NCBI GenBank assembly: GCA_964194845.1
Contig: CAXMNX010000089.1
Coordinates: 7,539-71,538, forward strand
Direction of reading: 5' to 3'
Source of the DNA: CAXMNX01 sp964194845
Lineage (GTDB): Bacteria > Pseudomonadota > Alphaproteobacteria > Rhodobacterales > Rhodobacteraceae
DNA length: 64,000 bases
The notes beneath the pieces are model-generated. The model saw only the letters and a program-made list of their open reading frames with translations. It made no database searches and was not told the origin of the DNA. The position numbers were made by a program, and so were the translations under genes. This document shows positions 48,694-57,242 of the stretch, one piece after another (position 1 is the first letter of the stretch; each line of letters opens with the position of its first letter).

Positions 48694-49659
48694 ATGTGGA
48701 TCGTTCCGGAGCGCGAGATTGCATCGCTGATGACGCGGGAGGCGGCGTTCGACGCCGTCGAGAAAGTTTTCGCCGCGATGGCGGCAGGTGATGCTTACAA
48801 CTTCCCTGTCGTGCGCGAGGCCATCGGCCATGTTGATGCGCTTTACGGGTTCAAGGGCGGGTTTGACCGGGCGGGCCTGACGCTGGGCGTTAAGGCGGGC
48901 GGATACTGGCCGCAGAACCTGGAAAAGCAGGGCATCATCAACCACCAGTCCACGGTGTTTCTGTTCGACCCCGATACCGGGCGGGCCAGCGCCATGGTGG
49001 GCGGGAACCTGTTGACGGCACTCCGAACCGCCGCTGCATCATCTGTTTCAATCAAGCACCTGGCGCGCCGGGACGCGAAAACACTCGGCATGATCGGAGC
49101 GGGTCATCAGGCAACGTTCCAGTTGCGGTCCGCACTTGAGCAGCGAGACTTTGAACGTGTGATCGGCTGGAACTTCCACCCTGACATGCTGCCCAACCTT
49201 GCCGCCGTGGCGGACGAGGCGGGTCTGCCATTTGAAGCCGTCGACCTGGACGATATGACGAGGGCCGATGTAATCATCTCGATCACGTCTTCTTTCGATG
49301 CCATTCTGGGTGCCGATCAGGTCGGCCCCGGCACGCATGTCGCCTGCATGGGCACAGACACGGTGGGCAAGCAGGAAGTGGCGCCCGAACTGCTGACGCG
49401 GGCGACGGTTTTCACCGACGAAGTGGCGCAATCGATCAGCATCGGCGAAGCGCAGCACGCGATTGCGCAGGGATTGCTGACGGCCGACGACATCCAACAG
49501 GTGGGTGCGGTGATCAACGGCACGCACGCCGGTCGCGCCAGCGACGATCAGATCACGCTTTTTGACGGCACCGGCGTTGGATTGCAGGATCTGGCAGTGG
49601 CAGCCACGGTCGTGGACCTTGCGATTGAGAAGGGCGTCGCCATCGAGGTTGATTTCTGA
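48694..49659 (+). CDS. bhcD: Iminosuccinate reductase
   Basis: Last enzyme of the cycle, reducing iminosuccinate to aspartate with NADH. A 321-residue member of the ornithine cyclodeaminase/mu-crystallin family: substrate-domain motif TLGVKAGGYWPQN, INHQSTVFLFDPDTGRASAMVGGNLLTALRTAA, and a Rossmann site LGMIGAGHQATFQLRSA. The start at 48694 gives MWIVPEREIASLM, as in known BhcD; the frame reads through the upstream repeat from 48568 but that is not coding. Its stop overlaps the next start (TGATG), so translation of the ankyrin protein is probably coupled. Confidence 0.95.
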   Translation: MWIVPEREIASLMTREAAFDAVEKVFAAMAAGDAYNFPVVREAIGHVDALYGFKGGFDRAGLTLGVKAGGYWPQNLEKQGIINHQSTVFLFDPDTGRASAMVGGNLLTALRTAAASSVSIKHLARRDAKTLGMIGAGHQATFQLRSALEQRDFERVIGWNFHPDMLPNLAAVADEAGLPFEAVDLDDMTRADVIISITSSFDAILGADQVGPGTHVACMGTDTVGKQEVAPELLTRATVFTDEVAQSISIGEAQHAIAQGLLTADDIQQVGAVINGTHAGRASDDQITLFDGTGVGLQDLAVAATVVDLAIEKGVAIEVDF

Positions 49660-50363
49660 TGGTTGCACTGAAAGGGCGAGGGCTAATTCCTGGATCGGCA
49701 ATTGCGGTTACAGCCCTGTTCGCGGGGTTTGCCGCCTTTGCACAATCGCCGCCAACCGAGGCGGACATCGCGGCATTTTCAGAACTGCACAGTGCCGCCC
49801 ACGTGGGCGATATCGCGGCAATCGAAGCGGCAATAGATGCGGGCGCAGACGTCAACTTGCTTGACGCCAAGCAACGAACGCCGGCCCACGTCGCGGCCTT
49901 TGCGTCGCAAGACGCCGCGCTGACGGCGCTGGCCGAAGCGGGAGCCGACCTGAACGCGCTGGATTATCAAATATACGACGTGCTGACTATAGCCGCCGTC
50001 GCGAACGACCCGGCGTTGGTCGCGCACGCCATCGAGCTTGGGAACCGGCCCGACCTGACGACCAGCAGATACGATGGCACGGCGTTGATCGCGGCCGCGC
50101 ATCTGGGCCATCACGAAGTTGTCCGCATTCTAATCGAAGGTGGCGCGCCGCTTGACCACGTCAATAATCTGGAATGGACCGCGTTGATCGAGGCGGTGAT
50201 TCTTGGCGACGGCGGCCCCGACCACATAGCGACGGTTTCGCATCTGCTGGATGCGGGCGCGGACCAATCCATTGGCGACCGTTATGGCGTGACGCCGCTA
50301 AAGCACGCCAGGGCGATGGGTTTTTCCGAGATTGTGGCATTGCTTGAGGCCGCGGCAGACTAA
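49659..50363 (+). CDS. Exported ankyrin-repeat protein coupled to bhcD
   Basis: A 234-residue protein with a signal peptide (hydrophobic core GSAIAVTALFAGFAAFAQ, cleavage near AFAQ) and about five ankyrin repeats (residues 45-230; for example HVGDIAAIEAAIDAGADVNLLDAKQRTPAHVAA, HLGHHEVVRILIEGGAPLDHV, HLLDAGADQSIGDRYGVTPLKHARA). It is thus a periplasmic protein-binding scaffold. The ATG overlaps the bhcD stop. It is not one of the four enzymes of the cycle; a role in the periplasm beside a glyoxylate pathway is unexplained. Confidence 0.88.
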   Translation: MVALKGRGLIPGSAIAVTALFAGFAAFAQSPPTEADIAAFSELHSAAHVGDIAAIEAAIDAGADVNLLDAKQRTPAHVAAFASQDAALTALAEAGADLNALDYQIYDVLTIAAVANDPALVAHAIELGNRPDLTTSRYDGTALIAAAHLGHHEVVRILIEGGAPLDHVNNLEWTALIEAVILGDGGPDHIATVSHLLDAGADQSIGDRYGVTPLKHARAMGFSEIVALLEAAAD

Positions 50364-50385
50364 TCGCCAGCGAGCGCCTAAATAG

Positions 50386-50413
50386 AAAAACCCCCGCCGG
50401 TTAGGGCGGGGGT
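50386..50413. terminator. Strong Rho-independent terminator for the permease gene
   Basis: Perfect 8-bp stem CCCCCGCC/GGCGGGGG (50391-50398 with 50405-50412) with a 6-base loop, preceded on the plus strand by AAAAA. Read on the minus strand it is a GC stem followed by TTTTT, placed 24 bases after the permease stop; the stem may also help end the bhc transcript. Confidence 0.85.
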
Positions 50414-50436
50414 CTGGCTGTCATGATATTGCGGTC

Positions 50437-51801
50437 TTATTCGGCTGCTTCGGCCTCGTCATCCTCGGGGATGATAAGGTTCAGGACAATCGCCAGGATC
50501 GCGGCGGGCAGAAGGCCCGAGGTCATCAGGATGCGCATTGTATCGCTGAGGAACGTCATCGCGTCGGGCACCTGTTGCAGGCCCAGACCGACCGCCAGCG
50601 AGGTGGCGAAGATCACCATGTTGCGCCGGTTCCAATTTACATCCGACAGCATGTTGATACCTGCCGAGGCGACCATGCTGAACATGATGATGACGCCGCC
50701 GCCCAGAACCTGGAAGGGGATCGTGCTGACCAGCGCGCCAATCTTCGGGATCAGACCCGCGAACACCAGCAAAAGCGCGCCGTAAGTGACGACGTGGCGG
50801 CTCATCACGCCGGTCATGGCGACCAGCCCGACGTTCTGGCTGAACGTGGTGTTGGGCAGGCCGCCGAAAACCCCGGCGATTGCCGTTCCGAGGCCGTCAG
50901 CGAACGTAGCCCCCTGGACTTCATCGTCAGTAGCTTCGCGCCCGGCACCACCCTTGGTGATCCCGCTGGTGTCGCCGACCGTTTCGATGGCCGAGATGAA
51001 CGCCATCAGGCACATGCCGATGACGATCGCCCAGTTGATCTCGAAGCCAAAGGCAAAGGGCCGCGGCACCGCGAACCAGCCGGCGCCCGCGACGTTGCCA
51101 AAGCTGACATCGCCCATGACCAGTGCGACCAGATAGCCAGCGATCAGGCCGATCAGAACGGCGGCCACCGACATGAAACCTTTGACGTAGAACTTGATGC
51201 CAAGGGTCACGGAGATCGCGACCAGCGCCTGGAACCAGTTGCCGATCCCGCCCCATGTCGGCTTCGAGCGGTTAAAGTCACCGGCACCACCGGCGGCGTA
51301 TTCGATGCCGACCTTGATCAGTGCGAGACCGATCATCAGCACGATGAGGCCGGTGACCAATGGTGGCAGGGCAAATCGGATGCGCTTGATGAAAAGGCCG
51401 ATGCAGAAGTGGAATATTCCGCCGATGATGACGCCGCCCATAAGGCCCGGCAGACCGGCGGTTCCCGCGCCGACCATCGCCGGGATCATAACCGGCAGGA
51501 ATGCGAACGAAGTTCCCTGAACGATGGGTAGTTTCGCACCAATCGGACCAATGCCGATCGTCTGGATCAGCGTTGCGATGCCAGCGAACAGCATGGAAAT
51601 CTGGATCATGTAAATCAGCGTGCCGACATCCGGCGATCCAAAGCCAAACCCGGCGACACCCGCGATGATGATCGCAGGCGTTACGTTTGAGATGAACATC
51701 GCAAGAACATGCTGGATGCCTAGCGGCACAGCCTGCTTCAGCGGCGGCGTATAATTCGGGTCGCGGAGCTGTTCCGGTGTCCCAAGTGATGCATCGGTCA
51801 T
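50437..51801 (-). CDS. NCS2 xanthine/uracil permease
   Basis: A nucleobase:cation symporter-2 protein, 454 residues, about 14 membrane segments in the inner membrane. Recognisable parts are LGIQHVLAMFISNVTPAIIIAG, the signature GPIGAKLPIVQGTSFAFLP, SAIETVGDTSGITKGGAGREATD (helix 8, with the substrate-binding Glu in AIETVGD), and GLPNTTFSQNVGLVAMTGV (helix 10, NxGxxxxT-like). The QNVGLV form favours xanthine or urate over uracil. AGGAGGGA precedes the ATG. It is followed by its own terminator and stands divergent from uraH, consistent with uptake of purines for the pathway encoded here. Confidence 0.92.
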   Translation of the reverse strand: MTDASLGTPEQLRDPNYTPPLKQAVPLGIQHVLAMFISNVTPAIIIAGVAGFGFGSPDVGTLIYMIQISMLFAGIATLIQTIGIGPIGAKLPIVQGTSFAFLPVMIPAMVGAGTAGLPGLMGGVIIGGIFHFCIGLFIKRIRFALPPLVTGLIVLMIGLALIKVGIEYAAGGAGDFNRSKPTWGGIGNWFQALVAISVTLGIKFYVKGFMSVAAVLIGLIAGYLVALVMGDVSFGNVAGAGWFAVPRPFAFGFEINWAIVIGMCLMAFISAIETVGDTSGITKGGAGREATDDEVQGATFADGLGTAIAGVFGGLPNTTFSQNVGLVAMTGVMSRHVVTYGALLLVFAGLIPKIGALVSTIPFQVLGGGVIIMFSMVASAGINMLSDVNWNRRNMVIFATSLAVGLGLQQVPDAMTFLSDTMRILMTSGLLPAAILAIVLNLIIPEDDEAEAAE

Positions 51802-52122
51802 TGTCTGTCCCTCCTGAAAACGATGCCTGCGCCAGCCATTTGCTGACAGATCTGCGCTTGTGATTCATTGAATTTTGAAGCGTAGATGATTGAAAATAGG
51901 CACAAATCAACGCCCGCGGCAGGTTCAAGGTGAACTGCCGGTGTGTGATCGGTTATGTCGCATGCGTGACGATACAACCGTTGCCCCTCCTCGTGGCCCC
52001 ACTTCTAATTTTAAAAAATCACGCTGTTTTTCAATTCTTTTTTGAAAGAGTCTTTCGGGTGCGCTGGTTTGCTGTTTGTGCAACAGATCGAGATGATGAC
52101 GAGGCAATTGGTGGAGCCGGAA
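51802..52122. promoter_or_regulatory. Permease / uraH divergent region
   Basis: 321 bases without a gene. It is AT-rich near both ends. A hairpin CGGCAGgTTCA-AGG-TGAACTGCCG lies at 51918-51941, and TTTCAA-N7-TTGAAA occurs near 52028-52046; these could be operators for the LysR regulator at 52461. No start upstream of 52123 gives a conserved protein. Confidence 0.45.
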
Positions 52123-52476
52123 ATGCCTGGATACTTGACGACCCACGTTCTGGATACCGCACTTGGTGTGCCTGCAAAGGGCCTGAGAATTGACCTTTAC
52201 CGGGTCAGTGGCGACGAGCGGACGCATCTGAAATCGCTGGTGACGAATGATGACGGTCGAACCGACGAGCAGATATTGCCGGAAGCGGAATTTGCCATCG
52301 GCACGTATGAGTTGGTTTTCCACGCGGGCGACTATCTGGACCGTGCCGGTGCGGCGCCAGAAAACCCGCGCTTTCTCGATCAGGTGCCGATCCGCTTCGG
52401 CATGTCGCAAGCGTCGCACTATCATGTGCCGCTTTTACTGTCGCCGTTCGGGTTTTCGACCTACCGCGGCAGCTGA
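52123..52476 (+). CDS. uraH: 5-Hydroxyisourate hydrolase
   Basis: Transthyretin-like enzyme opening 5-hydroxyisourate to OHCU, the step after urate oxidation. 117 residues. It has the N-terminal LTTHVLDTALGVPAKG (catalytic His), RTDEQILP, and the C-terminal HYHVPLLLSPFGFSTYRGS with the diagnostic YRGS end. The start at 52123 gives MPGYLTTHVL, the normal form; a longer frame to 52042 adds a non-conserved leader. Its 3' end overlaps the convergent LysR gene by 16 bases. OHCU decarboxylase and allantoinase are not in this window. Confidence 0.95.
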   Translation: MPGYLTTHVLDTALGVPAKGLRIDLYRVSGDERTHLKSLVTNDDGRTDEQILPEAEFAIGTYELVFHAGDYLDRAGAAPENPRFLDQVPIRFGMSQASHYHVPLLLSPFGFSTYRGS

Positions 52477-53393
52477 GCGCTCGCCTCGGTCTTTTTGATG
52501 ACGGCACCGATCCGCGCGATCATAAACTCCATGAAAAGCCGGGTCTTTGGATCCTGGCGGCGGCGATGCGTGAAAAGGCAGGCCATCTGGATCGGTTCGG
52601 GCGGCGTTTCAACCGCGACCGGCACCAATCGCCCGGCCAACAAGTGATCGGCGACTTCGAATATCGGTTTCAGCGCAATCCCGTGCCCCGCCAGCGCCCA
52701 ATCGGTCAGGACGTCGCCGTCATCGGACTCGTATCGCCCCGACACCCGAAACCGCTTAGGGCCTTCGTCAGTGATCAGGCGCCATTGAAATTCCGTGGCC
52801 CCGGGAAATCGCAAAATCAGGCATTCGTGTTTGTCGTTGATCAGATCGTCGCCGGTCGCAGGCAAACCGCGCGCCCCGATATAACTGGGGGCGGCGCACA
52901 GAACCCGGCCCACATCGGCGATCTTTCTGATCCGCAGGTTGCTGTCTTCGGGCTGGCCCAGAAAGAACGCCAGATCGAGCCCCTCGACGGTCAGATCGAC
53001 CTTGCGGTCGGTCAGCCGGAGCCGGACGCTGACTTCGGGGTATTCTGCAAGAAAAGCAGGCACTTGCGGCGCGATCAGGCGTCGCCCGACCCCCAATGGT
53101 GCCGCCACAAACAGCGACCCCTTCGGATTGTCGGTAATATTGACGACCTGCGCTTCGGCGTTTTCAACCGCGTCGAGTACCTCGCACGCGCCGCCGTAGA
53201 ACGCCTTTCCCTGCTCGGTCGGCGTCAGGTTGCGCGTGGTGCGTTGAAAGAGGCGCACGCTCAGATGCTCTTCCAGTTGCGAAATGCGCGAGGATGTCAC
53301 CGCCGGAGATATTCGCAGGTCGCGCCCGGCGGCGGACATGCTGCCAAGTTCGTAGACACGAACGAATGTGCGGATGTTGTTGAGATAGGACAT
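52461..53393 (-). CDS. LysR-family regulator between uraH and puuD
   Basis: A 310-residue LysR-type regulator: helix-turn-helix YLNNIRTFVRVYELGSMSAAGRDLRISPAVTSSRISQLEEHLSVRLF, then the effector domain (GSLFVAAPLGVGRRLIAPQVPAFLAEYPEVSVRLRL; AGHGIALKPIFEV). It belongs to the large CrgA/DmlR-like subgroup. Being divergent from puuD and convergent with uraH, it likely controls urate use. The start at 53393 gives the standard N-terminus; the frame to 53492 overlaps the puuD promoter. Confidence 0.88.
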   Translation of the reverse strand: MSYLNNIRTFVRVYELGSMSAAGRDLRISPAVTSSRISQLEEHLSVRLFQRTTRNLTPTEQGKAFYGGACEVLDAVENAEAQVVNITDNPKGSLFVAAPLGVGRRLIAPQVPAFLAEYPEVSVRLRLTDRKVDLTVEGLDLAFFLGQPEDSNLRIRKIADVGRVLCAAPSYIGARGLPATGDDLINDKHECLILRFPGATEFQWRLITDEGPKRFRVSGRYESDDGDVLTDWALAGHGIALKPIFEVADHLLAGRLVPVAVETPPEPIQMACLFTHRRRQDPKTRLFMEFMIARIGAVIKKTEASAQLPR

Positions 53394-53490
53394 TATACTG
53401 ATTTTTTTGATGCAGCTTGGTATTTGCAGGTAATAGCAGAATAATAGGACAGCGCATAGTCTGGCGAAAACAAACCCCGGGAGACGCCTC

Positions 53491-54717
53491 ATGTATGAAT
53501 TCGCGGTGATGTGGGACTGGCTGGGTTTCGCCGTCCGATGGCTTCATGTGATCACCGCGATCGCCTGGATCGGTTCGTCGTTTTACTTCGTCGCGCTGGA
53601 TCTTGGGCTGCGCAAAGTGCCCCACTTGCCAGTAGGTGCCCACGGCGAGGAATGGCAGGTTCACGGCGGCGGCTTTTATCACATCCAGAAATATCTGGTC
53701 GCACCCGAACAAATGCCCGAACACCTGACCTGGTTCAAATGGGAAAGCTATGCGACCTGGCTTTCGGGGGCAGCACTTCTGATGATCGTCTACTGGGTCG
53801 GCGGAGAGTTATTTCTGCTAGATCCAACCAAGGCGGATCTGTCGCTTTGGCAGGGCATTTTGATATCGGGGCTGTCGCTGACAATCGGCTGGCTGGTCTA
53901 TGATTTCTTGTGCAAGTCCGGGCTGGGCGAGCAACCGACGTTTCTGATGGTATTGCTGTTCATCCTGCTGGTCGCGATGTCCTGGGGTTATCACCAGATT
54001 TTCACCGGTCGGGCGGCACTGCTGCACCTTGGCGCGTTTACCGCGACGATCATGACCGCGAACGTGTTTTTCATCATCATGCCGAACCAGCGCATCGTGG
54101 TGAAGGATTTGCAGGAGGGCCGCACGCCCGATCCGAAATACGGCAAGATCGCCAAGCTCAGATCGACGCACAACAACTACCTGACCTTGCCAGTGGTTTT
54201 CCTGATGCTCAGCATTCACTATCCGCTGGCGTTCGCGACCGATTATAGTTGGATCATCGCCAGTCTGGTCTTCCTGATGGGTGTCACGATCCGGCACTAT
54301 TTCAACGCGCATCACGCGCGCAGCGGCAATCCGACATGGACATGGCTGGTGACTGTAATTTTGTTCCTGGTCATTGCCTGGCTATCCACCGCGCCGATGC
54401 TGGACACTTATGAGGAAAGCGAAGCGCGCCAGTTGAATTCGTATGAACAGAGGTTTGCGTCCGCTGAGGGATTTGACCAGGCGTTCGACGCAGTTCAGGG
54501 CAATTGCTCGATGTGCCACGCGCGCGAACCGGTGTGGAACGGCATCCGCTGGCCACCCAAAGGCGTAGTGCTGGAAACCACGGCCGATGTCGCGCGCCAC
54601 GCCGAAGTGATCTTCATGCAAGCGGGCGTCAGCCACGCGATGCCGCCGCCGAACGCGGTTGAAATGGACGACGAGGGCCGTCGCGCCATTGTGGCTTGGT
54701 TTCGGGCGGCCAGGTAG
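53491..54717 (+). CDS. puuD: Urate oxidase PuuD, membrane form with cytochrome c domain
   Basis: Bacterial membrane urate hydroxylase that passes electrons to the respiratory chain instead of making peroxide. 408 residues. The N-terminal DUF989 domain has about eight helices (WLHVITAIAWIGSSFYFVALDLGL; GYHQIFTGRAALLHLGAFTATIMTANVFFIIMPNQ; RSTHNNYLTLPVVFLMLS). The C-terminal haem c domain shows GNCSMCHAREPVWNGI with a distal-Met candidate in GVSHAMPP. GGGAGACG precedes the ATG. It is divergent from the LysR gene and converges with the DUF2799 lipoprotein. Confidence 0.95.
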   Translation: MYEFAVMWDWLGFAVRWLHVITAIAWIGSSFYFVALDLGLRKVPHLPVGAHGEEWQVHGGGFYHIQKYLVAPEQMPEHLTWFKWESYATWLSGAALLMIVYWVGGELFLLDPTKADLSLWQGILISGLSLTIGWLVYDFLCKSGLGEQPTFLMVLLFILLVAMSWGYHQIFTGRAALLHLGAFTATIMTANVFFIIMPNQRIVVKDLQEGRTPDPKYGKIAKLRSTHNNYLTLPVVFLMLSIHYPLAFATDYSWIIASLVFLMGVTIRHYFNAHHARSGNPTWTWLVTVILFLVIAWLSTAPMLDTYEESEARQLNSYEQRFASAEGFDQAFDAVQGNCSMCHAREPVWNGIRWPPKGVVLETTADVARHAEVIFMQAGVSHAMPPPNAVEMDDEGRRAIVAWFRAAR

Positions 54718-54723
54718 CCATCC

Positions 54724-55248
54724 CTACCTGTAACGAGCTCGCCGCGCCCTGAGGTGCAGAATTTCTAGCCTCAGAAATGAACGCTGCGATGTCAGCCCCG
54801 CTCGCGCGGGATCATCGGCGGCCAGCGAGGCGAGCTGCCTGTTGATGCTGCGGATTTCCCGTTCTGCATCGGCGATATCCTGACCAATGCTGTGCCAGCG
54901 CAGTCCGCGTTCGTTTGCAAGCTCCAGCGCGTCTTGCAGCTCGATCGGGCAGACCGACCGCAGCCGACGCCCATTCGCGCCTTCGCGATAGACATTCCTG
55001 GCCGTGCAATAGGTCTTCAAACCTTGCTGGCGTCCGGCTTCCCATTTCGACTGATCGACAGCGATGCCATAGCGCGAACAGGCCTTTGTATGTTGGTCGA
55101 TGAAGTCGGGGCTGCGACCATTGGACCCGTCGCGCAGGCCAATATCCGACCAGTTGCCCCCTCGGCAGGCGTCTTCGCTAAGCGTCGCGCAAGCGGCCAG
55201 CGCCACAACGGCGGCGGTTACGGTTATTGTCGCTCGCATCAAACTCAT
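54724..55248 (-). CDS. DUF2799 lipoprotein
   Basis: A 174-residue exported lipoprotein. The signal peptide ends in the lipobox LAAC (Cys near residue 20). The mature part opens TLSEDACRGGNWSDIGLRDGSNGR, followed by HTKACSRYGIAVDQSKWEAGRQQGL and TYCTARNVYREG, the DUF2799 pattern with conserved Cys. The C-terminal third is a long helix (IADAEREIRSINRQLASLAADDP) of coiled-coil character. Function unknown; probably outer-membrane anchored. AAAGGG lies before the ATG. Confidence 0.85.
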   Translation of the reverse strand: MSLMRATITVTAAVVALAACATLSEDACRGGNWSDIGLRDGSNGRSPDFIDQHTKACSRYGIAVDQSKWEAGRQQGLKTYCTARNVYREGANGRRLRSVCPIELQDALELANERGLRWHSIGQDIADAEREIRSINRQLASLAADDPARAGLTSQRSFLRLEILHLRARRARYR

Positions 55249-55449
55249 TGATTTGCCCTTTCGTTCCGTTCGACCTTATCTGCGATTTCCCGAATGCGCT
55301 TTTCCCGCGGTTCCTGGCGGACTGGTCATCACGTGCTTCTGCGAATCTCACGCATAGAAGACTAGCAGCAGCGCCCATGATATGAACTATCAGCCGCTTG
55401 TCGGGCGCGCGGATGCGCTATATCCGCTTGGACCCAAGGAGTGTGCCAA

Positions 55450-56157
55450 ATGGCAAAAAAAACCAGCGGTCGCGGTGCCCGCGATCTGCGCGTAAAGGTG
55501 AAATCGGCGCGCGGGCGCAAACTAAGCTCGACACTTTGGCTGGAACGTCAGTTGAATGACCCTTACGTTCGCCGCGCGAAGGACGACGGGTATCGTGGTC
55601 GCGCGGCCTACAAGATCCTTGAGCTCGACGATAAATACCGATTTCTGGTGCCGGGCGCGCGGGTTGTCGATCTTGGCTGTGCGCCGGGCGGCTGGTGTCA
55701 GGTGGCGGTGCGCCGGGTCAATGCGCTGGGCGACAGGGCGGGCAAATCGGTCGGGCAAGTGCTGGGCATCGACCTGCAGGCGGTCGACCCGATCCCCGGT
55801 GCCGAGATACATCAGCTGGACTTCCTTGACGACGGCGCGGATGACAAGGCGAAGGGATGGCTTGGCGGCAACGCCGATGTCGTCATATCGGACATGGCCG
55901 CAGCCAGTTCCGGCCACAAGCAAACCGATCACCTGCGGATCGTCGCGCTTTCTGAAGCGGCAGCGGAGTTTGCCTTTGATGTGCTGGACCCTGGTGGCAC
56001 GTTCGTCGCCAAAGTTCTGGCCGGTGGCGCGGAGGCTGGACTTCAGGCGCTTCTGAAACAACGCTTCGAGACGGTGGCTAACGTGAAGCCGCCCGCATCA
56101 CGGTCCGACAGTTCGGAAAAGTTTGTGGTCGCCCGGGGGTTTCGGGGCCGGGAATGA
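55450..56157 (+). CDS. rlmE: 23S rRNA 2'-O-methyltransferase RlmE
   Basis: FtsJ/RrmJ-type enzyme methylating U2552 of 23S rRNA with SAM, 235 residues. It shows TLWLERQLNDPYVRRAKDDGYRGRAAYKILELDDKY (catalytic Lys in AAYK), the SAM loop RVVDLGCAPGGWCQVA, VISDMAAASSGHKQTDHLR (catalytic Asp) and GGTFVAKVLAGG (second Lys), with a Glu in the final strand region SSEKFVVARGFRG; these make the K-D-K-E tetrad. A basic N-terminus (KKTSGRGARDLRVKVKSARGRK) is typical of the alphaproteobacterial form. AAGGAG stands 8 bases before the ATG; an in-frame GTG at 55441 is less likely. Confidence 0.95.
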   Translation: MAKKTSGRGARDLRVKVKSARGRKLSSTLWLERQLNDPYVRRAKDDGYRGRAAYKILELDDKYRFLVPGARVVDLGCAPGGWCQVAVRRVNALGDRAGKSVGQVLGIDLQAVDPIPGAEIHQLDFLDDGADDKAKGWLGGNADVVISDMAAASSGHKQTDHLRIVALSEAAAEFAFDVLDPGGTFVAKVLAGGAEAGLQALLKQRFETVANVKPPASRSDSSEKFVVARGFRGRE

Positions 56158-56191
56158 TGGTGTTCGCACATCGGGGGAGCGTTTAGAGCCA

Positions 56192-57220
56192 ATGAAATCG
56201 GAAATATTCGCACAATGTCAAAGCCTGTTCCCGGAATGGGCTGATCTTTCGATGTCAGATTTTGAGATGGACGATCCCAAGGGATTTTCCTCGTTCACGA
56301 TGGGCATCCGATCCAAACCGCACGTTCACCCATTGGACCCGCAGGCGGTTCTTTATCGTCGCCTCGAAGGGAAAGAGAACGCCATCCTGGATTTCGAGAC
56401 CGAAAAGCGGGTGTTCCTGACGCTTGGTGCGAACAAAATCGCCGCCCATTGTCATCACTATGACGAAACTTGCCGGATCGAAGCCTTCTACCAGGGGCGC
56501 ACACTTCTGCCCGACGACCTTTTCGAACCCGACGTCCTGCGCGGCATCGCGAACGAGCTTTATCGCTTTCACCAGCTCAGGCCTACAGCGCTGCCAGCCG
56601 CGATGTTTTTCGAGATGCTGCACGCGCAATGGGGGCAGTTGGGCAAGCAGGTGTTAGAGGGCCAAATTGACGTATTCCCGGCGAACGAACAGGCGCTTTG
56701 CGAGGATCTGCGCGAGATATACGCGCCCGAGACGCTCGAAAAGGTCAAGCGATGTTTGCCGGAGGGAGAGCTGACGTTTTGCCACAACGACACTTACCAC
56801 GGCAACATCATGAAACTGGCGAGCGGCGAGATTAAGTTGCTTGATTTTGAATTTTCCTGCCTTAACCACAAGACCTATGACTTCTCAAATCTTTTCGCCG
56901 AAACGGTGATGCGCCACGGGCAGGCGGAATACCCGTATTTCCATATCGCGGAACCGGAATTTGGCGACCGCGAACTGGGCCTGCTGATCGGGTATTATCT
57001 GGACAACGCCGATTTTGAGACACCTGAGGGCAGAGAAACGGAATTTCGGAGATTGCTGGGCGACACGAAAAACACGTTGATGATGTCGGATTTCAAATAC
57101 GCGATGGCAGCACTTCCTTTGTCGTTGGAGCCAATTCAGAAGATCCGGTTCATTCCCTACGCGCACCAGCGATTTACGAAATTCCTGAAGGCGTATGAGC
57201 AACGATTCAAGGGCGTTTGA
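56192..57220 (+). CDS. Choline/ethanolamine-kinase-like phosphotransferase
   Basis: A protein-kinase-fold phosphotransferase, 342 residues. Brenner-type motif FCHNDTYHGNIM (catalytic Asp, metal-binding Asn), and KLLDFEFSCLNHKTYDFSNLFAE, the choline-kinase signature (DFE in place of DFG, followed by a Tyr-Asp-Phe-Ser-Asn-containing helix). The N-lobe has RRLEGKENAILDFETEKRVFLTL. It could phosphorylate choline, ethanolamine or a related alcohol or sugar. The start at 56192 gives MKSEIFAQCQS. It is 34 bases after rlmE and 22 before the ribokinase gene, suggesting an operon with the latter. Confidence 0.85.
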   Translation: MKSEIFAQCQSLFPEWADLSMSDFEMDDPKGFSSFTMGIRSKPHVHPLDPQAVLYRRLEGKENAILDFETEKRVFLTLGANKIAAHCHHYDETCRIEAFYQGRTLLPDDLFEPDVLRGIANELYRFHQLRPTALPAAMFFEMLHAQWGQLGKQVLEGQIDVFPANEQALCEDLREIYAPETLEKVKRCLPEGELTFCHNDTYHGNIMKLASGEIKLLDFEFSCLNHKTYDFSNLFAETVMRHGQAEYPYFHIAEPEFGDRELGLLIGYYLDNADFETPEGRETEFRRLLGDTKNTLMMSDFKYAMAALPLSLEPIQKIRFIPYAHQRFTKFLKAYEQRFKGV

Positions 57221-57242
57221 CACGTCAAACCAAGGGGGTCCG

